The notes under the pieces are model-generated. The model was not told where the DNA came from. It did no database searches and saw only the letters and a list, made by a program, of their open reading frames with translations. Below, piece by piece: positions 1 through 10,622 of a DNA stretch of 64,000 nucleotides. The stretch covers positions 488,501 through 552,500 of the forward strand of contig JALRMN010000027.1 in NCBI GenBank assembly GCA_024760905.1, in the 5' to 3' direction. Every line of letters begins with the position of its first letter. Position 1 is the first letter of the stretch. The stretch is from Plotosus lineatus. Its lineage: Eukaryota; Chordata; Actinopteri; Siluriformes; Plotosidae. The position numbers were made by a program, and so were the translations under genes.

Positions 1-572
1 ACAGCAAACCATGTCTTCCTTCACCACATCCATAAATCTCTTCTTTGGTCTTCCTCTTGGCCTTCTTCCTGGTCATTCCAACCTCAGCATCCTACTGCCA
101 ATATACTCACTATCCCTCCTCTGTACATGTCCAAACCATCTCAATCTAGCCTCTCTGACTTTGTCTCCAAAACAACTTACATGGGCTGTCCCTCTGATGT
201 ACTTTTCCTTGCCTAGTTCCAACATTCAAAGTCCCTACTCTCAGTCCAAGACTCATGGTTTTTTTCTTCTCTCTCTGCCTACGGACACGCCTCCCGCCTC
301 TCCTTCTTCGACATCTTTGACCAACAGTAGTCCAAATTCCACCAGCACCCTGTTGGCTAACAGAACTGATGGCGGTCATTGTTAACCCAGGCCTCGACCG
401 ATCTGGTATGAGATTTGTGTTTACGGTTTGCATTTTGTAGTTTGGCAAAAGTTTTACGCCGGATGCCCTTCCTGTCGCAACCCTCTGCATTTCTCCGGGC
501 TTGGGACCGGCATAAGGGGTAGAGACACTGGTTAGTGCCCCCCCCCCACACACACACACCTCATGGCTGCAT
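1..572 (-). mobile_element. RTE-clade LINE copy A, internally deleted, runs off the window
   Basis: On the minus strand the 3' end of the RT ORF (about 1-207, the segment before the tail encoding residues like RPRGRPKK) is joined directly to the 5' UTR and ORF start (about 208-572, with the MSLGLRVGTLNVGT-type start reading out of roughly 230). About 2.5 kb of ORF found in other copies in this window is missing at the junction near 207. The 5' end carries a (CA)n/poly-C stretch (539-560) that is also variable in other copies. The 5' end abuts the LTR remnant at 573, so this copy inserted into or next to that LTR. Non-functional. Confidence 0.8.
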
Positions 573-611
573 TTTGTGTGGTTCATTGACATTAGATACT
601 GTAATATAAAG

Positions 612-629
612 TGGGAGCCCGTCCAGGAT
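612..629 (+). promoter_or_regulatory. Primer-binding site, tRNA-Pro-like
   Basis: TGGGAGCCCGTCCAGGAT lies immediately after the LTR remnant. By memory it differs at three of 18 positions from the tRNA-Pro primer site used by many vertebrate LTR elements. Its position between the LTR end and gag fits a PBS. Confidence 0.6.
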
Positions 630-732
630 CCCTCTTGCATAGTGTTCAAAATTTATTAGGCCTTCACCTTCCTTTTTATTGTTTACAAAGATTTATTTTA
701 GTGTTTTTTTGTTATTGTTTTGACATCTTAAC

Positions 733-1827
733 ATGGCAGAATGCAAGCCTGAAGCAGTTGTTGAGGATCCAGACCCTGATCTGCTTGAACATTTGACAAA
801 GGATCAGTTATTGCATTTGGGTCAATACTTAGGGTTAGGTGTGAAAAGAGCTTTGAAAAAGCCTATCCTTGCTAAAATCATGCAGGATCTGGTTAGCAAA
901 GTTTTAATTGAAGAGAGTGAAGTTAAACCATTTAAAGATGAAAACCTTGCTTTGCAGTTAGAATTTAAAAAAAGTTAGAATTGCGACAAGAGCTAGCATT
1001 GAAACAGTTAGAATTATAAATAGAAAGAGAGGAAAGAGAAATTGAGTTAAAACGACTGGAGTTTGGAAAAGCTTAAATTAGAACATGGTCCACATGCTGC
1101 CCCAATTACCAGTAACAGTTTTGATGTTACCGGGCACATTACACTTGTCCCACCTTTTCTAGAACGTGAGGTTGATAAGTATTTCTTGCACTTCGAGAAG
1201 GTAGCAGAAAGATTAAAATGGCCTAAGGAAAATTGGACTATGCTATTCCAAAGTGTGCTGACTGGCAAGGCCAGAGAAATTTATACAGAGCTTTCAGTAG
1301 AAGCTGCTACTGATGATGACCAAGTCAAACACTTAAGCATGAAGGGTTATGAGTTAGTTCCGGAGGCTTACCGCCAAAAATTCAGATACTGGGAAAAGCG
1401 CAAGGATCAGACCTATGTAGAATTCGCTATAACCAAAGAGCAGTTGTTTGATTGCTGGTGTAGTTCTAAAAATGTAAAGAAGAACTATGAAAGTTTGTGC
1501 CAGTTGCTTTTGCTTGAAGAAGGGTATAACTCCTTTCATGACACTAAAAAAGTGTTTAATGCTACAAAGGCCAACATGCCATTCAGCTCCACAGTAGAGT
1601 CCATAGCTTGTAGAGTAGAAGCCTCATTTGATTGCTGTGAGGAATTTAAGAAGGCTAGGTCCTTTCAAGACTCTTACGAGAGTATTTCAAGTGAGGCAAG
1701 GTCCTCTTATGACGAGCAAAAGCTTGTTTTTACTGAGGAGCTTAATAAGGATGTAGATTTCTTTCACGACTCTGAAATGGAGTTATTTGAGCCATTCATA
1801 CATGATGGTTTTATCACTTTCAAGTGA
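733..1827 (+). pseudogene. gag pseudogene with coiled coil and SCAN-like capsid domain
   Basis: The ATG at 733 opens a frame to 978 (MAECKPEAVVEDP start). A frameshift near 970 moves the reading into a charged coiled-coil stretch (repeated Leu/Glu/Lys/Arg) and then into the frame ending at 1827. The second part contains a capsid-like segment (KYFLHFEKVAERLKWP) and a SCAN-like segment (ELVPEAYRQKFRYWEK, TYVEFA). SCAN domains of vertebrate zinc-finger proteins are thought to derive from Gmr1-like gag; that is established literature, not proven here. No zinc knuckle was seen. The protein would have formed the virus-like particle. Confidence 0.7.
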
Positions 1828-1887
1828 TTTCTCAGATTCCACCCCTATTAGAATTTTGAGAGACAATTTTGTTCAGCCCAGACTATC

Positions 1888-2307
1888 GTGTTAGTAAATA
1901 CTTTGCCTTTTTCTGATAGGTCTTTTACTGGTGCATATGCACTTGCTAATAGTGTGTTTTCAGAACAATACACTTCAGTTCCGCTTCACAGGGTGTATTT
2001 AAAGTCAAGCTTTATTTCTGGTAGTATTACTGTGGGCATAGGAACTACTTTACCCTTTCTGGGAATTCAATTGCTTCTAGGCAATGATGTTGCAGTTCAC
2101 AAAGTTATACACAATTTTGCTACTGTTAATTGTGTAAAAACTGACCCTGACCCAGTTAAAGTAGATGCTGATTGTAAATGTGATGTGGAAATTCAGTATG
2201 GAACAGGAATACTAAATCACTCAGATGTGCTCAATAACCTGGATGCCAAACTGTCTTACCTTACCCCACTACAACAACAAGATCTCAAGTCTATTGGAGA
2301 ATTATGA
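1888..2307 (+). pseudogene. gypsy pol N-terminal remnant (protease C-terminus fused to pre-RT linker)
   Basis: The frame encodes a segment like PFLGIQLLLGNDVA, the conserved tail of the aspartic protease region in this gypsy group. It then runs into a leucine-rich linker ending just before the RT. In an integrase-first element the integrase should lie between these two parts, and only about 100 bp separates them here. The catalytic DTG/DSG motif is not recognisable. Confidence 0.5.
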
Positions 2308-2339
2308 ACAATTGTTTGGTGACATTCCAACGCAAACTA

Positions 2340-3624
2340 ACATGTTGTGCCATGATGTCGATGTCGGTGATGCAAGTGCAGTCAAGCAGCATCCATGCAG
2401 ATTGAATCCTGAAAAGCAAAAATATCTACAAAAGGAGGTTTAATACTTGCTGGACAATGATTTTCTCGAATTAGTGACAGTGACTGGAGTTCACCTTGCA
2501 TTCTTGTGCCTAAGCCTGATGGAAGCTCCCGTGTGTGCACTGATTATCGGAAACTGAACTGTGTAACAAAAACTGATACGTTCCTAATTCCAAGGATCAA
2601 TGACTGCATTGATGGAGACATATCTGGAGTTACCGACTCCAAGTTTGACTTGCTAAAAGGCTTCTGACAGGTTCCACTTACAGAACGAGCAAAAATAGTG
2701 TCTGCATTTGTGACTCCACAAGTACTATACCAGTATAAAGTTACGCCATTTGGCATGAAGAACTCGCCAGCCACGTTCCAGCGCATCATCCACATGGTTG
2801 TCAAAGACATTCAGGGCTGTGACACATATACTAGTATTGATGATCGTGTTCAGTGACCCCTGGGATAAACATCTGCAAATTGCAAACTCTTTGAAAGGCT
2901 CAGTGAAGCAAATCTGACCATCAGCTTTGTCAAATCTGAGTTTTGTCATGCACATGAAACATTTCTGGGTCATATTGTAGGACAGGGTCAAGTAAAACCT
3001 ATTGATACTAAAATACGTGCCGTTTCTGCCTTTCCTAGACCAGAAAACCAAAAGCAAATAATGTGTTTTCTTGGTATGGTTGGATATTACAGAAAGTTTT
3101 TCCCAAATTTTTTTTGCTGTAGCTGAACCTTTAACTAATTTGTTAAAGAAGAAACAGAAGTTTGCATGGAGTGTTCAATGTGAAAAGGCATTTCTGAATT
3201 TGAAAGCAATTCTACAAAGTTCACCAGTTTTGGCAGCTCCAGATTTTTCTGTACCTTTTAAGTTGGCTGTAAACGCTAGTGATACTGCTGCTGGTGATGT
3301 GCTGTTACAGGAGGGAAATGATGGCATAGATCATCCAATTTGTTCGTTCTCAAGAAAGTTTAATACTAATCAGACCAACCACTATTGAAAAAGAAGGTTT
3401 GGCTTTGATTTTACCATTGCAACATTTTGAAGTTTGTTCCCTCATCATTCAAACTTATCGTTGTCTTCAGTGATCACAATCCTCTCACATTTATGAACAA
3501 GTTAAAATGTAAAAACCAAAGATTATTGCGATGGAGTTTGTTTTTGCAAGATTACAATCTTGATATCAGACACATTAAAGGGAAGGACAATGTACTTGCT
3601 GATTGCTTATCAAGATGTTTGTAA
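2340..3624 (+). pseudogene. gypsy reverse transcriptase and RNase H pseudogene
   Basis: Read across several frames, the order is HPCRLNP (pre-RT), a CTDYRKLN-type palm motif near 2535, PFGMKNSPATFQR near 2750, a degenerate catalytic box containing IDD near 2833, FLGMVGYYRKF near 3070, then RNase H (LAVNASDTAAGDVLLQEG near 3260; HNPLTFMNKL near 3475; HIKGKDNVLADCLSR ending at 3624). In-frame stops occur at about 2667, 2855, 3124 and 3387. The enzyme would copy element RNA into cDNA; this copy cannot make it. Confidence 0.8.
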
Positions 3625-3742
3625 AGTGTTGTTGGTGGGATGTTTATGCTATATTTAGATGTTTTGAACTGTTGAAGAAAAAAGTTAGTGATTGGTATCG
3701 CAAAAAAGAAAGTTGTTAGAAAACTTTCTTTTTTGATTTTAC

Positions 3743-3753
3743 AGGAAGGGGAG
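3743..3753 (+). promoter_or_regulatory. Polypurine tract
   Basis: AGGAAGGGGAG lies directly before TGTGGCATG, the start of the 3' LTR. This is where plus-strand priming would occur. Confidence 0.6.
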
Positions 3754-4665
3754 TGTGGCATGTATTTGTTGTGATAAAGATTTAGGTCATGTATTTGTTA
3801 TAAAGATTTCGGTTGGGCACCAGTAGGGGGCGATGATGCATGGAGTTGTTTTGTTTGTTTACCTTAATTATCTCAGGGGAACATGAAGATGGGTGAGGAG
3901 AACACTGATTGGGGAATGAGGTTCAGTTGAAGAGGTGTTTGCTTTATATGGGCTTGTGAAACTGAACAGGAGGGATCATGACTGGGTCCTGATTCTGTAG
4001 TCCATGCTTTGGAGGACAATCTCCACAGACTCCTGCTTCTGGATCAAAGCTATATAAATGCTCGGATTGTGGGAAGGACTTCACAAGGACTGCTAATTTC
4101 ACTGGTAATTTTACGTCGCGAGTGAGAAACCAGAACAAGTGTTACCTGCAGTAAGATTGAAACGCCTGTTCTGAGTAATGCATAGCGAAGAATCTGGGAA
4201 CGGTGGACACATCGCTGTATGATACAGAACGTTGTACCCATTTGTGAAATATTTATGCAATGTTCTATAGACTTCAAAATGTAGATGCCTGCAGAATCAA
4301 ACGAGACTAAACAACAGGAAACATATGGGAAATCTTTATGGAACTCTTATGATAAAGCATTATACTGGGCTTTTGGTGACAGTGAGTGAAGTGTCCAGGT
4401 GTGAGGTCAGCCTGTCATATTATGTCAGTTCTCATGTGCTGTAATTGTATTGCTTAGCATGTTGTAATGTTAGGATTGTTTCAGAAATAAATCATATATA
4501 TATTTTTTTTGTTTACAAAAAAAACACTGACCTCTACCTTCAAACTTTCATCTCCCTAGACATTTCAGCCAGTATTATGGGATCAAACACTTTAGTTGTC
4601 TCAGAAACATAAGTCAGAATGATCACAATTGTGTGGTCCATTGGAATTAGATACCGCAATACCAT
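3754..4665 (+). repeat. 3' LTR of the gypsy element
   Basis: It starts with TG after the polypurine tract and ends near 4665, where 4628-4664 matches the 5' LTR remnant at 573-610. It holds a TATA-like ATATAAA (4051-4057) and an AATAAA polyadenylation signal near 4486. The boundary on the right is approximate because only about 38 bp of the 5' LTR survive for comparison. Confidence 0.5.
3987..4151 (+). pseudogene. C2H2 zinc-finger-like fragment inside the LTR
   Basis: An open stretch reads GSKLYKCSDCGKDFTRTANF, which has the Y-K-C-x2-C-G-K-x-F half of a C2H2 finger, but the two zinc-binding histidines do not follow. It may be a captured zinc-finger gene fragment or a chance resemblance overlapping the LTR TATA region. 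No full finger is present. Confidence 0.35.
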
Positions 4666-5108
4666 ACTTCCTGTTTGTCACATGTGTAGAGAGTTGAACA
4701 GGACTGTTGGCTTGTTTTGAGATTGATCATGCAGCGTTATATTTCGTTATCGCCGAAACCCCTCTACAATCGGGACAATATTGAAGCAGAAGGAGACCTT
4801 AAAGCAGAAATACAGTGACAGAGGCGATTATTTCGGCATGATATTGAAGCAGAAGGAGCATGAAAACAGAGTGCTCTGTGGGACAACACCACCGATCTCG
4901 CAAGGAAGCAAGTTAATATTGAATCAGGACCTCTGATCTTTCAAACAAGTACACTCATGCCTCCGTTTTACGGACTTTGCTTTAACGGATTTCGGATGCA
5001 ACGGACAAAATCTGTAGCTTCCGACTAACCCGGATCGTCCGCATGCGGGCCGTTGTTTCCGAAAGTGACCACCAGATGACCAGACTGGCTTGAAGAAATG
5101 TTGTTCAA
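4666..5108. other. Unclassified intergenic/repeat sequence
   Basis: No coding potential seen. About 4890-4955 is related to 12292-12355 (shared CAAGGAA(G/A)CAAGTTAA and GGACCTC(T/C)GATCT), so part of it belongs to an unclassified repeat. About 4960-5075 contains TTTAACGGATTTCGGATGC and similar CGGA-rich words. Confidence 0.4.
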
Positions 5109-5539
5109 TTAAATCTATTCATCTATTTTTAATGTTACGTCACTGTGGCGTGAAGCAGAGAGCCAATCCTTTCTGTATGCGGGCGGGTCCAACATCTTGA
5201 AACTCTAATTTCATTGGACTCACACGCTGCACTGTTTATGTGACAGGAATTGCGTCCCAAGTTTTGGCAATAAGCTGGTCTGCGGGTTGAAGTTTTTCCA
5301 TGTCTGTCCATTTGTGTCTGCTTGCCAGCTGTGCTTCGCTGCGTGGAACTGAGCAGATCAAAACGAGGAAAATTTACCTCTTTACTCAAAAACAACACGC
5401 GCAGTCTGTGGCGGCTGTTATAAACTAATAAAATTAGAGTTTGAAGGTATCGGACCCGCCCACACACTGGCGTACAAAGGATTGACTCTCCGCTGTGCGC
5501 CACAGTGACGTGGCATTGAAAATAGATGAATAGATTTAA
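5109..5539. mobile_element. MITE with about 105-bp terminal inverted repeats
   Basis: The left arm 5109-5213 and the right arm 5434-5539 are reverse complements with a modest number of mismatches; both begin or end with TTAAATCTATTCATC. The 431-bp unit would fold into a long hairpin with a roughly 220-bp loop. TTAA at both ends could be the target duplication (piggyBac-like) or simply part of the repeat; the ends do not start with CCY, so the superfamily is open. No ORF of note. Confidence 0.65.
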
Positions 5540-5641
5540 ATGTGTGAGAGTATTTTTCTGTTTTTGTTATTTTTTTGTATTTTTATTGAATAACAGTAAA
5601 ATTATGTATTTGTTGTTCTGTTAAGAAAGGCCACCTGATTT

Positions 5642-5720
5642 ATCTGAGAGCCAGATACAGTCATCAAAACAACCACATCTGGCTCGTGAGCCATAGGTTC
5701 CCGACACCTGATTCCTGAAC
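5642..5720. mobile_element. hAT-type transposon terminus fragment
   Basis: The segment ends with GAGCCATAGGTTCCCGACACCTG, whose reverse complement starts CAGGTGTCGGGAACC, as typical of short hAT-derived repeats. The other end was not found, so this is a truncated element. Confidence 0.45.
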
Positions 5721-5861
5721 GAACCTGACGTCCATCAAGTGTGATAGTCAAGTGTCCAAAAACTTTTGGCCATAGTGTGTGTGCATGTGTAACATCAAAG
5801 TACCAACTTGCTACACGAATCTAACTTAATCGCGACCTAATCCATATATTTTTTGTCCTTC

Positions 5862-7275
5862 TCAAAAAATTAGCATACTGTGGTTAAGTTCATTATTTTC
5901 TGTAATGTACTGATAAAAATTAAACTTTCATATAGTTTTGATTCATTGCACACCAACTGAAATATTTCAGGTCTTTCATTGTTTTAATACTGATGATTTT
6001 GGCATATAGCTCATGAAAACTCAACATTCCTGTCTGAAAAAATCAGCATATCATGAAAAGGTACTCTAAATGAGCTATTAACCTAATCATCTGAATCAAC
6101 AAATTAACTCTAAACACATGCAAAAGTTTCCTGAGGCTTTTAAAAACTCCCAACCTGGTTCATTATTCAAAACTGCAATCATGGGTAAGACCTGACTGCT
6201 GTCCAGAAAGCCATCATTGACACGCTCAAGCAAGAGAGTAAGACACAGAAAGAAATCTCTGAGTCAATAGGCTGTTCCCAGAGGGCTCTATCAAGGCACC
6301 TCAGTGGGACGTCTGTGGGAAGGAAAAAGTGTGGCATAAACCGCTGCACAACCAGAAGAGGTGACCGGACCCTGAGGAAGATTGTGGAGAAGGGCCGATT
6401 CCAGATCTTGAGGGACCTGTGCTACAGGTGCCGCATTCCCCAGGTCAAGCCACTTTTGAAACTAGAAACAGCGGCAGAAGTGCCTGACCTGGGCTACAGA
6501 GAAGCAGCACTGGACTGTTGCTCAGTAGTCCAAACTACTTTTTTCGGATCAAAGCAAATTTCGCATGTCATTCGGAAATCAAGGTGCCAGAGTCTGGAGG
6601 AAGACTGGGGAGAACGAAATGCCAAAATGCCTGAAGTCCAGTGCCAAGTACCCACAGTCAGTGATGGTCTGGGGTGCCATGCCAGCTGCTGGTGTTGGTC
6701 CACTGTGTTTTATCAAGGGCAGGTTCAATGCAGCTAGCTATCAGGAGAGTTTGGAGCACTTCATGCTTCTATCTGCTGAAAAGAAGATTTTCATTTTTCA
6801 GCACGACCTGGCAAGTGCTCACAGCACCAAAACCACTGATAAATGGTTTACTGACCATGGTATAACTGGGCTCAATTGGCCTGCCAACTCTCCTGACCTG
6901 AACCCCATAAAGAATCTCTGGGATATTGTGAAGAGAAAGTTAAGAGACACCAGACCCAACACTGTGGATGAGCTTGAAGCATCCTGGGCCTCCATAACAC
7001 CTCAGCAGTGCCACAGGCTGATTGCCTCCATGCCACGCTGCATTGAAGCAGTCATTTCTGCAAAAGGATTTCCGACCAAGTATTGAGTGCATAACTGAAC
7101 ATAGTTATTTTAAGGTTGACTTTGTTTTGTATTAAAAGCACTTTTTTTTTTAATGGTCGAATGAAATATGGTAATTTTTTGAGATAGGGATTTTTGGTTT
7201 TTCTTTACTTTTTTGCCAAAATTATCAATATTAAAACAATAAAAGGCTTGAACTACTTCCGTTGAACTGTAATTC
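5862..7275 (+). mobile_element. Tc1/mariner-superfamily element, DD34E type, 3' end truncated
   Basis: A long 5' inverted repeat (5862-6060, TCAAAAAATTAGCATA start with an internal repeat of that motif near 6045) precedes a transposase gene. The inner part of the 3' inverted repeat (7090-7270) is its reverse complement: the block at 5960-6005 (CAGGTCTTTCATTGTTTTAA) pairs with 7220-7255. The outer 3' end is missing. Confidence 0.8.
6181..7086 (+). pseudogene. Tc1-like transposase pseudogene with mutated catalytic Glu
   Basis: It begins MGK at 6181, loses frame within about 10 codons, and the helix-turn-helix half is split over frames. The catalytic half is continuous from 6565 to 7086: VMVWGAM, then the second Asp in FQHDLASAH, then SPDLNPIKNLWDIVKRKL. 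There are 34 residues between that Asp and the residue in the third catalytic position, giving DD34E spacing. The third residue is Lys (AAG near 6911) where family members have Glu, so the enzyme is dead even without the frameshifts. Confidence 0.85.
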
Positions 7276-7596
7276 TGCTTTAAATACAACATACTGTCCA
7301 TAAACATTTAAATAGAATTGGTCGGTCAGCTGCGCGTTGCGTGTGGGCAGAGCCCGCATTCGGCAAAACACACCAGAGAGACAGAGAGGTGTGTGGGTGT
7401 GAGAGCGAGAGAAAGAGATAGCGACTGCGTACAAAGTCAGTCAGAGATGAAAGGAGATGTTTTTTTTAACTCTCTTTCAGGAGAGCACATTGCAGTTTAT
7501 TTTTTGTTTTTTAAGTTGTTGAAGGAGAAGAAGAAGAATTCAGTAAATGTTTAATAAATGTAGCATGCTCTGCCGAATGTGAGCAAAACTCGGCTC
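7276..7596. other. Unclassified sequence flanking the copia insertion
   Basis: It includes a purine/GT-rich stretch (7365-7430). Part of 7338-7370 (GCGTGTGG..GAGCCCGCATTC) recurs at 12400-12423 on the other side of the copia element, suggesting an older repeat into which copia inserted. No gene seen. Confidence 0.4.
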
Positions 7597-7601
7597 ACCC
7601 A

Positions 7602-7811
7602 TTAAATATTGGTAACACTTACGTGTGCCTCGCTTCCCGTTCACTCCGTAACCGTGTGTGCCTCGTTCCCGCTCGCTCTCCTCAACCATGTGCTTCATAC
7701 ACATCCTCCAGTCACGTCTGCGCATGCTCAGGTATCCAATTCCGTTTCCGGATATTCATGGCAGACTTCCGTGTTTATAAACATATCCTTTCAGCACCCA
7801 ATATGTTATCA
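7602..7811 (-). repeat. copia 3' LTR (minus strand)
   Basis: It aligns end to end with 12079-12288 at the same 210-bp length. Within it, 7785-7807 is the reverse complement of the matching segment 12262-12284 (two mismatches), while both flanks are collinear. The expected terminal TG (plus strand left end) is TT here. Confidence 0.9.
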
Positions 7812-8109
7812 ATCTGGTCCTTTCTTCTTTTTTTTTTTTTTGATCGTTCTTGAAGTGAAAATTTTCCAGTATTTACATAACAAAAAAAACTATGTACAAT
7901 GTTGATCAGTTTACATCAATCTGCCTTCCTCCAAGGCTTTCAGGAGAATTTTAGTAGAAGCCCCCTTTTTCGTCAAGCAGTCTGCAAGTTGATGTCCACT
8001 GCTGGACCACTTGACTTGCAATTTACCCATCTCCAAAAGTTCTTTGATCCCTGCTATATCAACTCGTAGTCTCTTTTCTCTGACAGCTGTATTTGAATTA
8101 ATGGAATCA

Positions 8110-9200
8110 ACTAATGACCTACAGTCAGTGCTTCACAAAATGGGGGGCATTTTGTTTCCTGTGAGTTCTTTGTAAAATGATGACAAATGTGTGGCGGCAT
8201 CGATGGCATCTGCCATTGCTAGTGTCTCCGCTGCAAGGGAACTTCTGACAACCCTCCTTACCCTCTTTGAGGACCAACTGATTGGCAAGGCTCTGTTGTT
8301 CGGTGATGCTAAGAATATAACATATGCCCCTTGTGTTCCTCCATCCTCCAGATTCTCCATTGAGGAGTCACTATATACCACTAGTCTCAATGAATTCTCA
8401 GGCCTGATCGCTGAAAACTTCAGCCTCACGTGTTCTGACTTGAGTTGTTTGATGACTTTGTTCACTTCAGCTATATTTTCCACTTTCTCTTTCTTTCCTG
8501 AAAGTCTACATGTTTCAAATAGGATATCAGGCAGTGTCTGACGACCTATCCACAACAGCTGTCCCAGTTTTGCTTTCATTTTTTTCTTTTCTTCTTCTGT
8601 GAGACTATCTTTTCTTTCTAGTAATCTGGATTTACTGACTTGGATAAAATCAATGTTTTCAGTGTAGTACTTTTAATGTAGGTAGATCTCATTCTCAACT
8701 TCTTCAAGTGTGATTCCCAAATACTTGAAAGCAGAATCATTTTCATTGCCAACCCTAAGAGTTTCTCTTATTTTTTGTGTGATGGATTTTATAAACCAGT
8801 CTGTTCCACCCCATATAAAATCGTCTACATGGCATGCCAACACTCCAATCAGATTGTCCTGGTCTCTCCAGAAGAACACAGCTAGATTAAACTTTGACTT
8901 CTCTGCACCTAGGTCTTTCATCACACTTTGGACCCTATTGTACCATTGCAATGACGCATCAACTAACCCATATACACATTTTTGTAGTTTCCATAACTTG
9001 CCTGGTCTTTTCATGTCATTGGGTGGTCTCAGAAACACATCTCGCTGAATCGCTTGACCCTGCAAAAAAAGCAGTCTTAATATCCATCGACTACGGTGAC
9101 CATTTTCTACCAGCCATAATGGAATAGACAGTCCTCAGTGATTCATTCGAACATGTTGGGGCATCTTTCTGGATCTTTGACGAGGGCTCCTCAAACCCTC
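8110..9200 (-). pseudogene. copia reverse transcriptase and RNase H
   Basis: RT palm motifs are split by frameshifts near 9120 and 8670. The RT block (9065-8673) has KCVYGLVDASLQWY and the catalytic HVDDFIWGG near 8830. The RNase H block (8579-8133) has VVYSDSSM, SSKRVRRVVRSSLAAETLA and ends with a stop at about 8130, after which 8129-7812 is a non-coding tail with a purine-rich tract near 7820-7840. Confidence 0.85.
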
Positions 9201-9211
9201 TGGCAACTAGT

Positions 9212-10155
9212 CTAGGCTTTCTCTTCATTCCATGTTCTGTCTCTTTCATGGTGCAAACCCACCTTTTCAATTATACACTTCTGTCCTTCATCATCTACCT
9301 CTATGTACACAGCATTTTCTTTCCAGCTATCCAGCTCTCTCTGTTTTGCCTCATCACATAATGAATGCTGAACAACTAACACTGTTTCTTCATTGTCAGT
9401 CAAACCTTGTGTATCTGTTTCTCTCTTTACTTCCAAGTAATTTATCTTACTTGTACCAATTGATTGCTGAACTCCCTGATACTGGATTGGTTTTAAGAAT
9501 TCCACATTAAACCAGTCTTTGTTACCGCCTGTTGCTTTTCCATCTCTTCCAAGAACTCTTGCCTCCATCTTTACTTCAGTTTCAATGTTTGTGTATTCCA
9601 CAATATCGCCCTTGTTTAACTTTGGAACAACTCCTTGCAGTGCATTGTTCTTCATTGCTTGTCCACCTGGTTCCTGGTGCTCTTCTTCATAGTTACCAGC
9701 ATCAGTATCTGTGGCGATTACTTCCTCTTCTTCAGCGTCTACTGTGTCTTCTTTCTGTTCATGAGCTGGCACACTTGTTTGCTGATCTGTCTCTGTTGTC
9801 ATGCCACTATCCGCTCCTTGTTCACTGATCGAATCAGGATCAGTGCTGTTCTCATTCTGCTGTGATGAACACAGATTATCAGTCCACCTTGTCTGAGATA
9901 AACCACCACCCCTTCCTGGCCAATAACGGTTGCTGGCCCCTTCCAAGTGTTTTGTTCTGGGTGTTTAAAGTATACTCTCTCTCCTGTGTAAAATGGTCCA
10001 TCTGTTGTCCTAATTTGTTTCCTGAGACCTCTCTTTATCTTCTCAGTGCTTTCTGCCTTTGTGAAAGCTTGTCTCATCCTGTGTAGGGTATTGAGGTGTC
10101 TGCCCACTATCTCACTGGTGGTTTCCCCTTCTAGAGCTGGTGGCTTGTCAATCAA
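9212..10155 (-). pseudogene. copia integrase C-terminal region and acidic linker
   Basis: Two overlapping frames: MIDKPPALEGETTSE (10155-9799), whose VYFKHPEQNTWKGPATVIGQEG is the integrase C-terminal (GKGY-like) fold, and a glutamate-rich linker (9946-9212) leading to RT. A frameshift joins them near 9900. Confidence 0.7.
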
Positions 10156-10622
10156 GGATGATGGGAGGTTCGGATTTCTTCCATATGCCAGTTGAAGCTA
10201 CTAAATCCATTCACATTGATCATGGAATTCTTGGCACTGAGTGCCCAACTCAAAGCAGTGTCCCAGTCACATCCACTGTCATCTCTAACTTTCAGCATCA
10301 TGTTCGTTAGCATCTGGTTATGTCGTTCCACGACACCATTTGACCAAGGACTGTAGGCTGAAGTTGTCTTGATGGTAATGTTGAACAAATGGGACATCTC
10401 ATGTACCTGATGATTATTGAATTCTCCACCATTGTCTGACAATATCTTCTGTGGCGCCCCATAAACACTTACCCAACTCTGCATGAATGCTTGCACGGAA
10501 GTCTCTGCTCTCTTGTCATGGATGATTGCCCCTGAACTGTACCTTGTAAAGTGATCAATGATATGCAAGTAGTACACATTGCTCTGAAGTTCATGTCGGT
10601 CAACAGCCACTACTTCATTAAA
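10152..10622 (-). pseudogene. copia integrase catalytic core
   Basis: Contains the DDE triad in order: Asp in VAVDRHEL (about 10613), Asp in ILSDNGGEF (about 10440) and Glu in SNGVVERHN (about 10330). An in-frame stop near 10620 separates it from the zinc domain. The enzyme would insert cDNA with a 5-bp stagger, matching the ACCCA duplication. Confidence 0.85.

Larger units (their letters stand above)
573..4665 (+). mobile_element. Decayed Ty3/gypsy LTR retrotransposon (SCAN-like gag, Gmr1-like), integrase missing
   Basis: A 5' LTR remnant (573-611) resembles 4628-4664 at the end of the 3' LTR. A primer-binding site follows at 612-629, then gag, a protease-like remnant, RT and RNase H, a polypurine tract at 3743-3753 and a 3' LTR. 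RNase H ends only about 120 bp before the polypurine tract, so there is no integrase downstream, and none lies upstream either. Together with the SCAN-like gag this fits a Gmr1-type element (integrase upstream of RT in intact relatives) that lost its integrase by deletion around 2130-2220. Several stops and frameshifts make it non-autonomous. Confidence 0.8.

Noticed and set aside
5109..5539. piggyBac-family MITE on the basis of TTAA ends
   Set aside because: Termini do not follow the CCY pattern and TTAA may belong to the inverted repeat itself, so I left the superfamily open.
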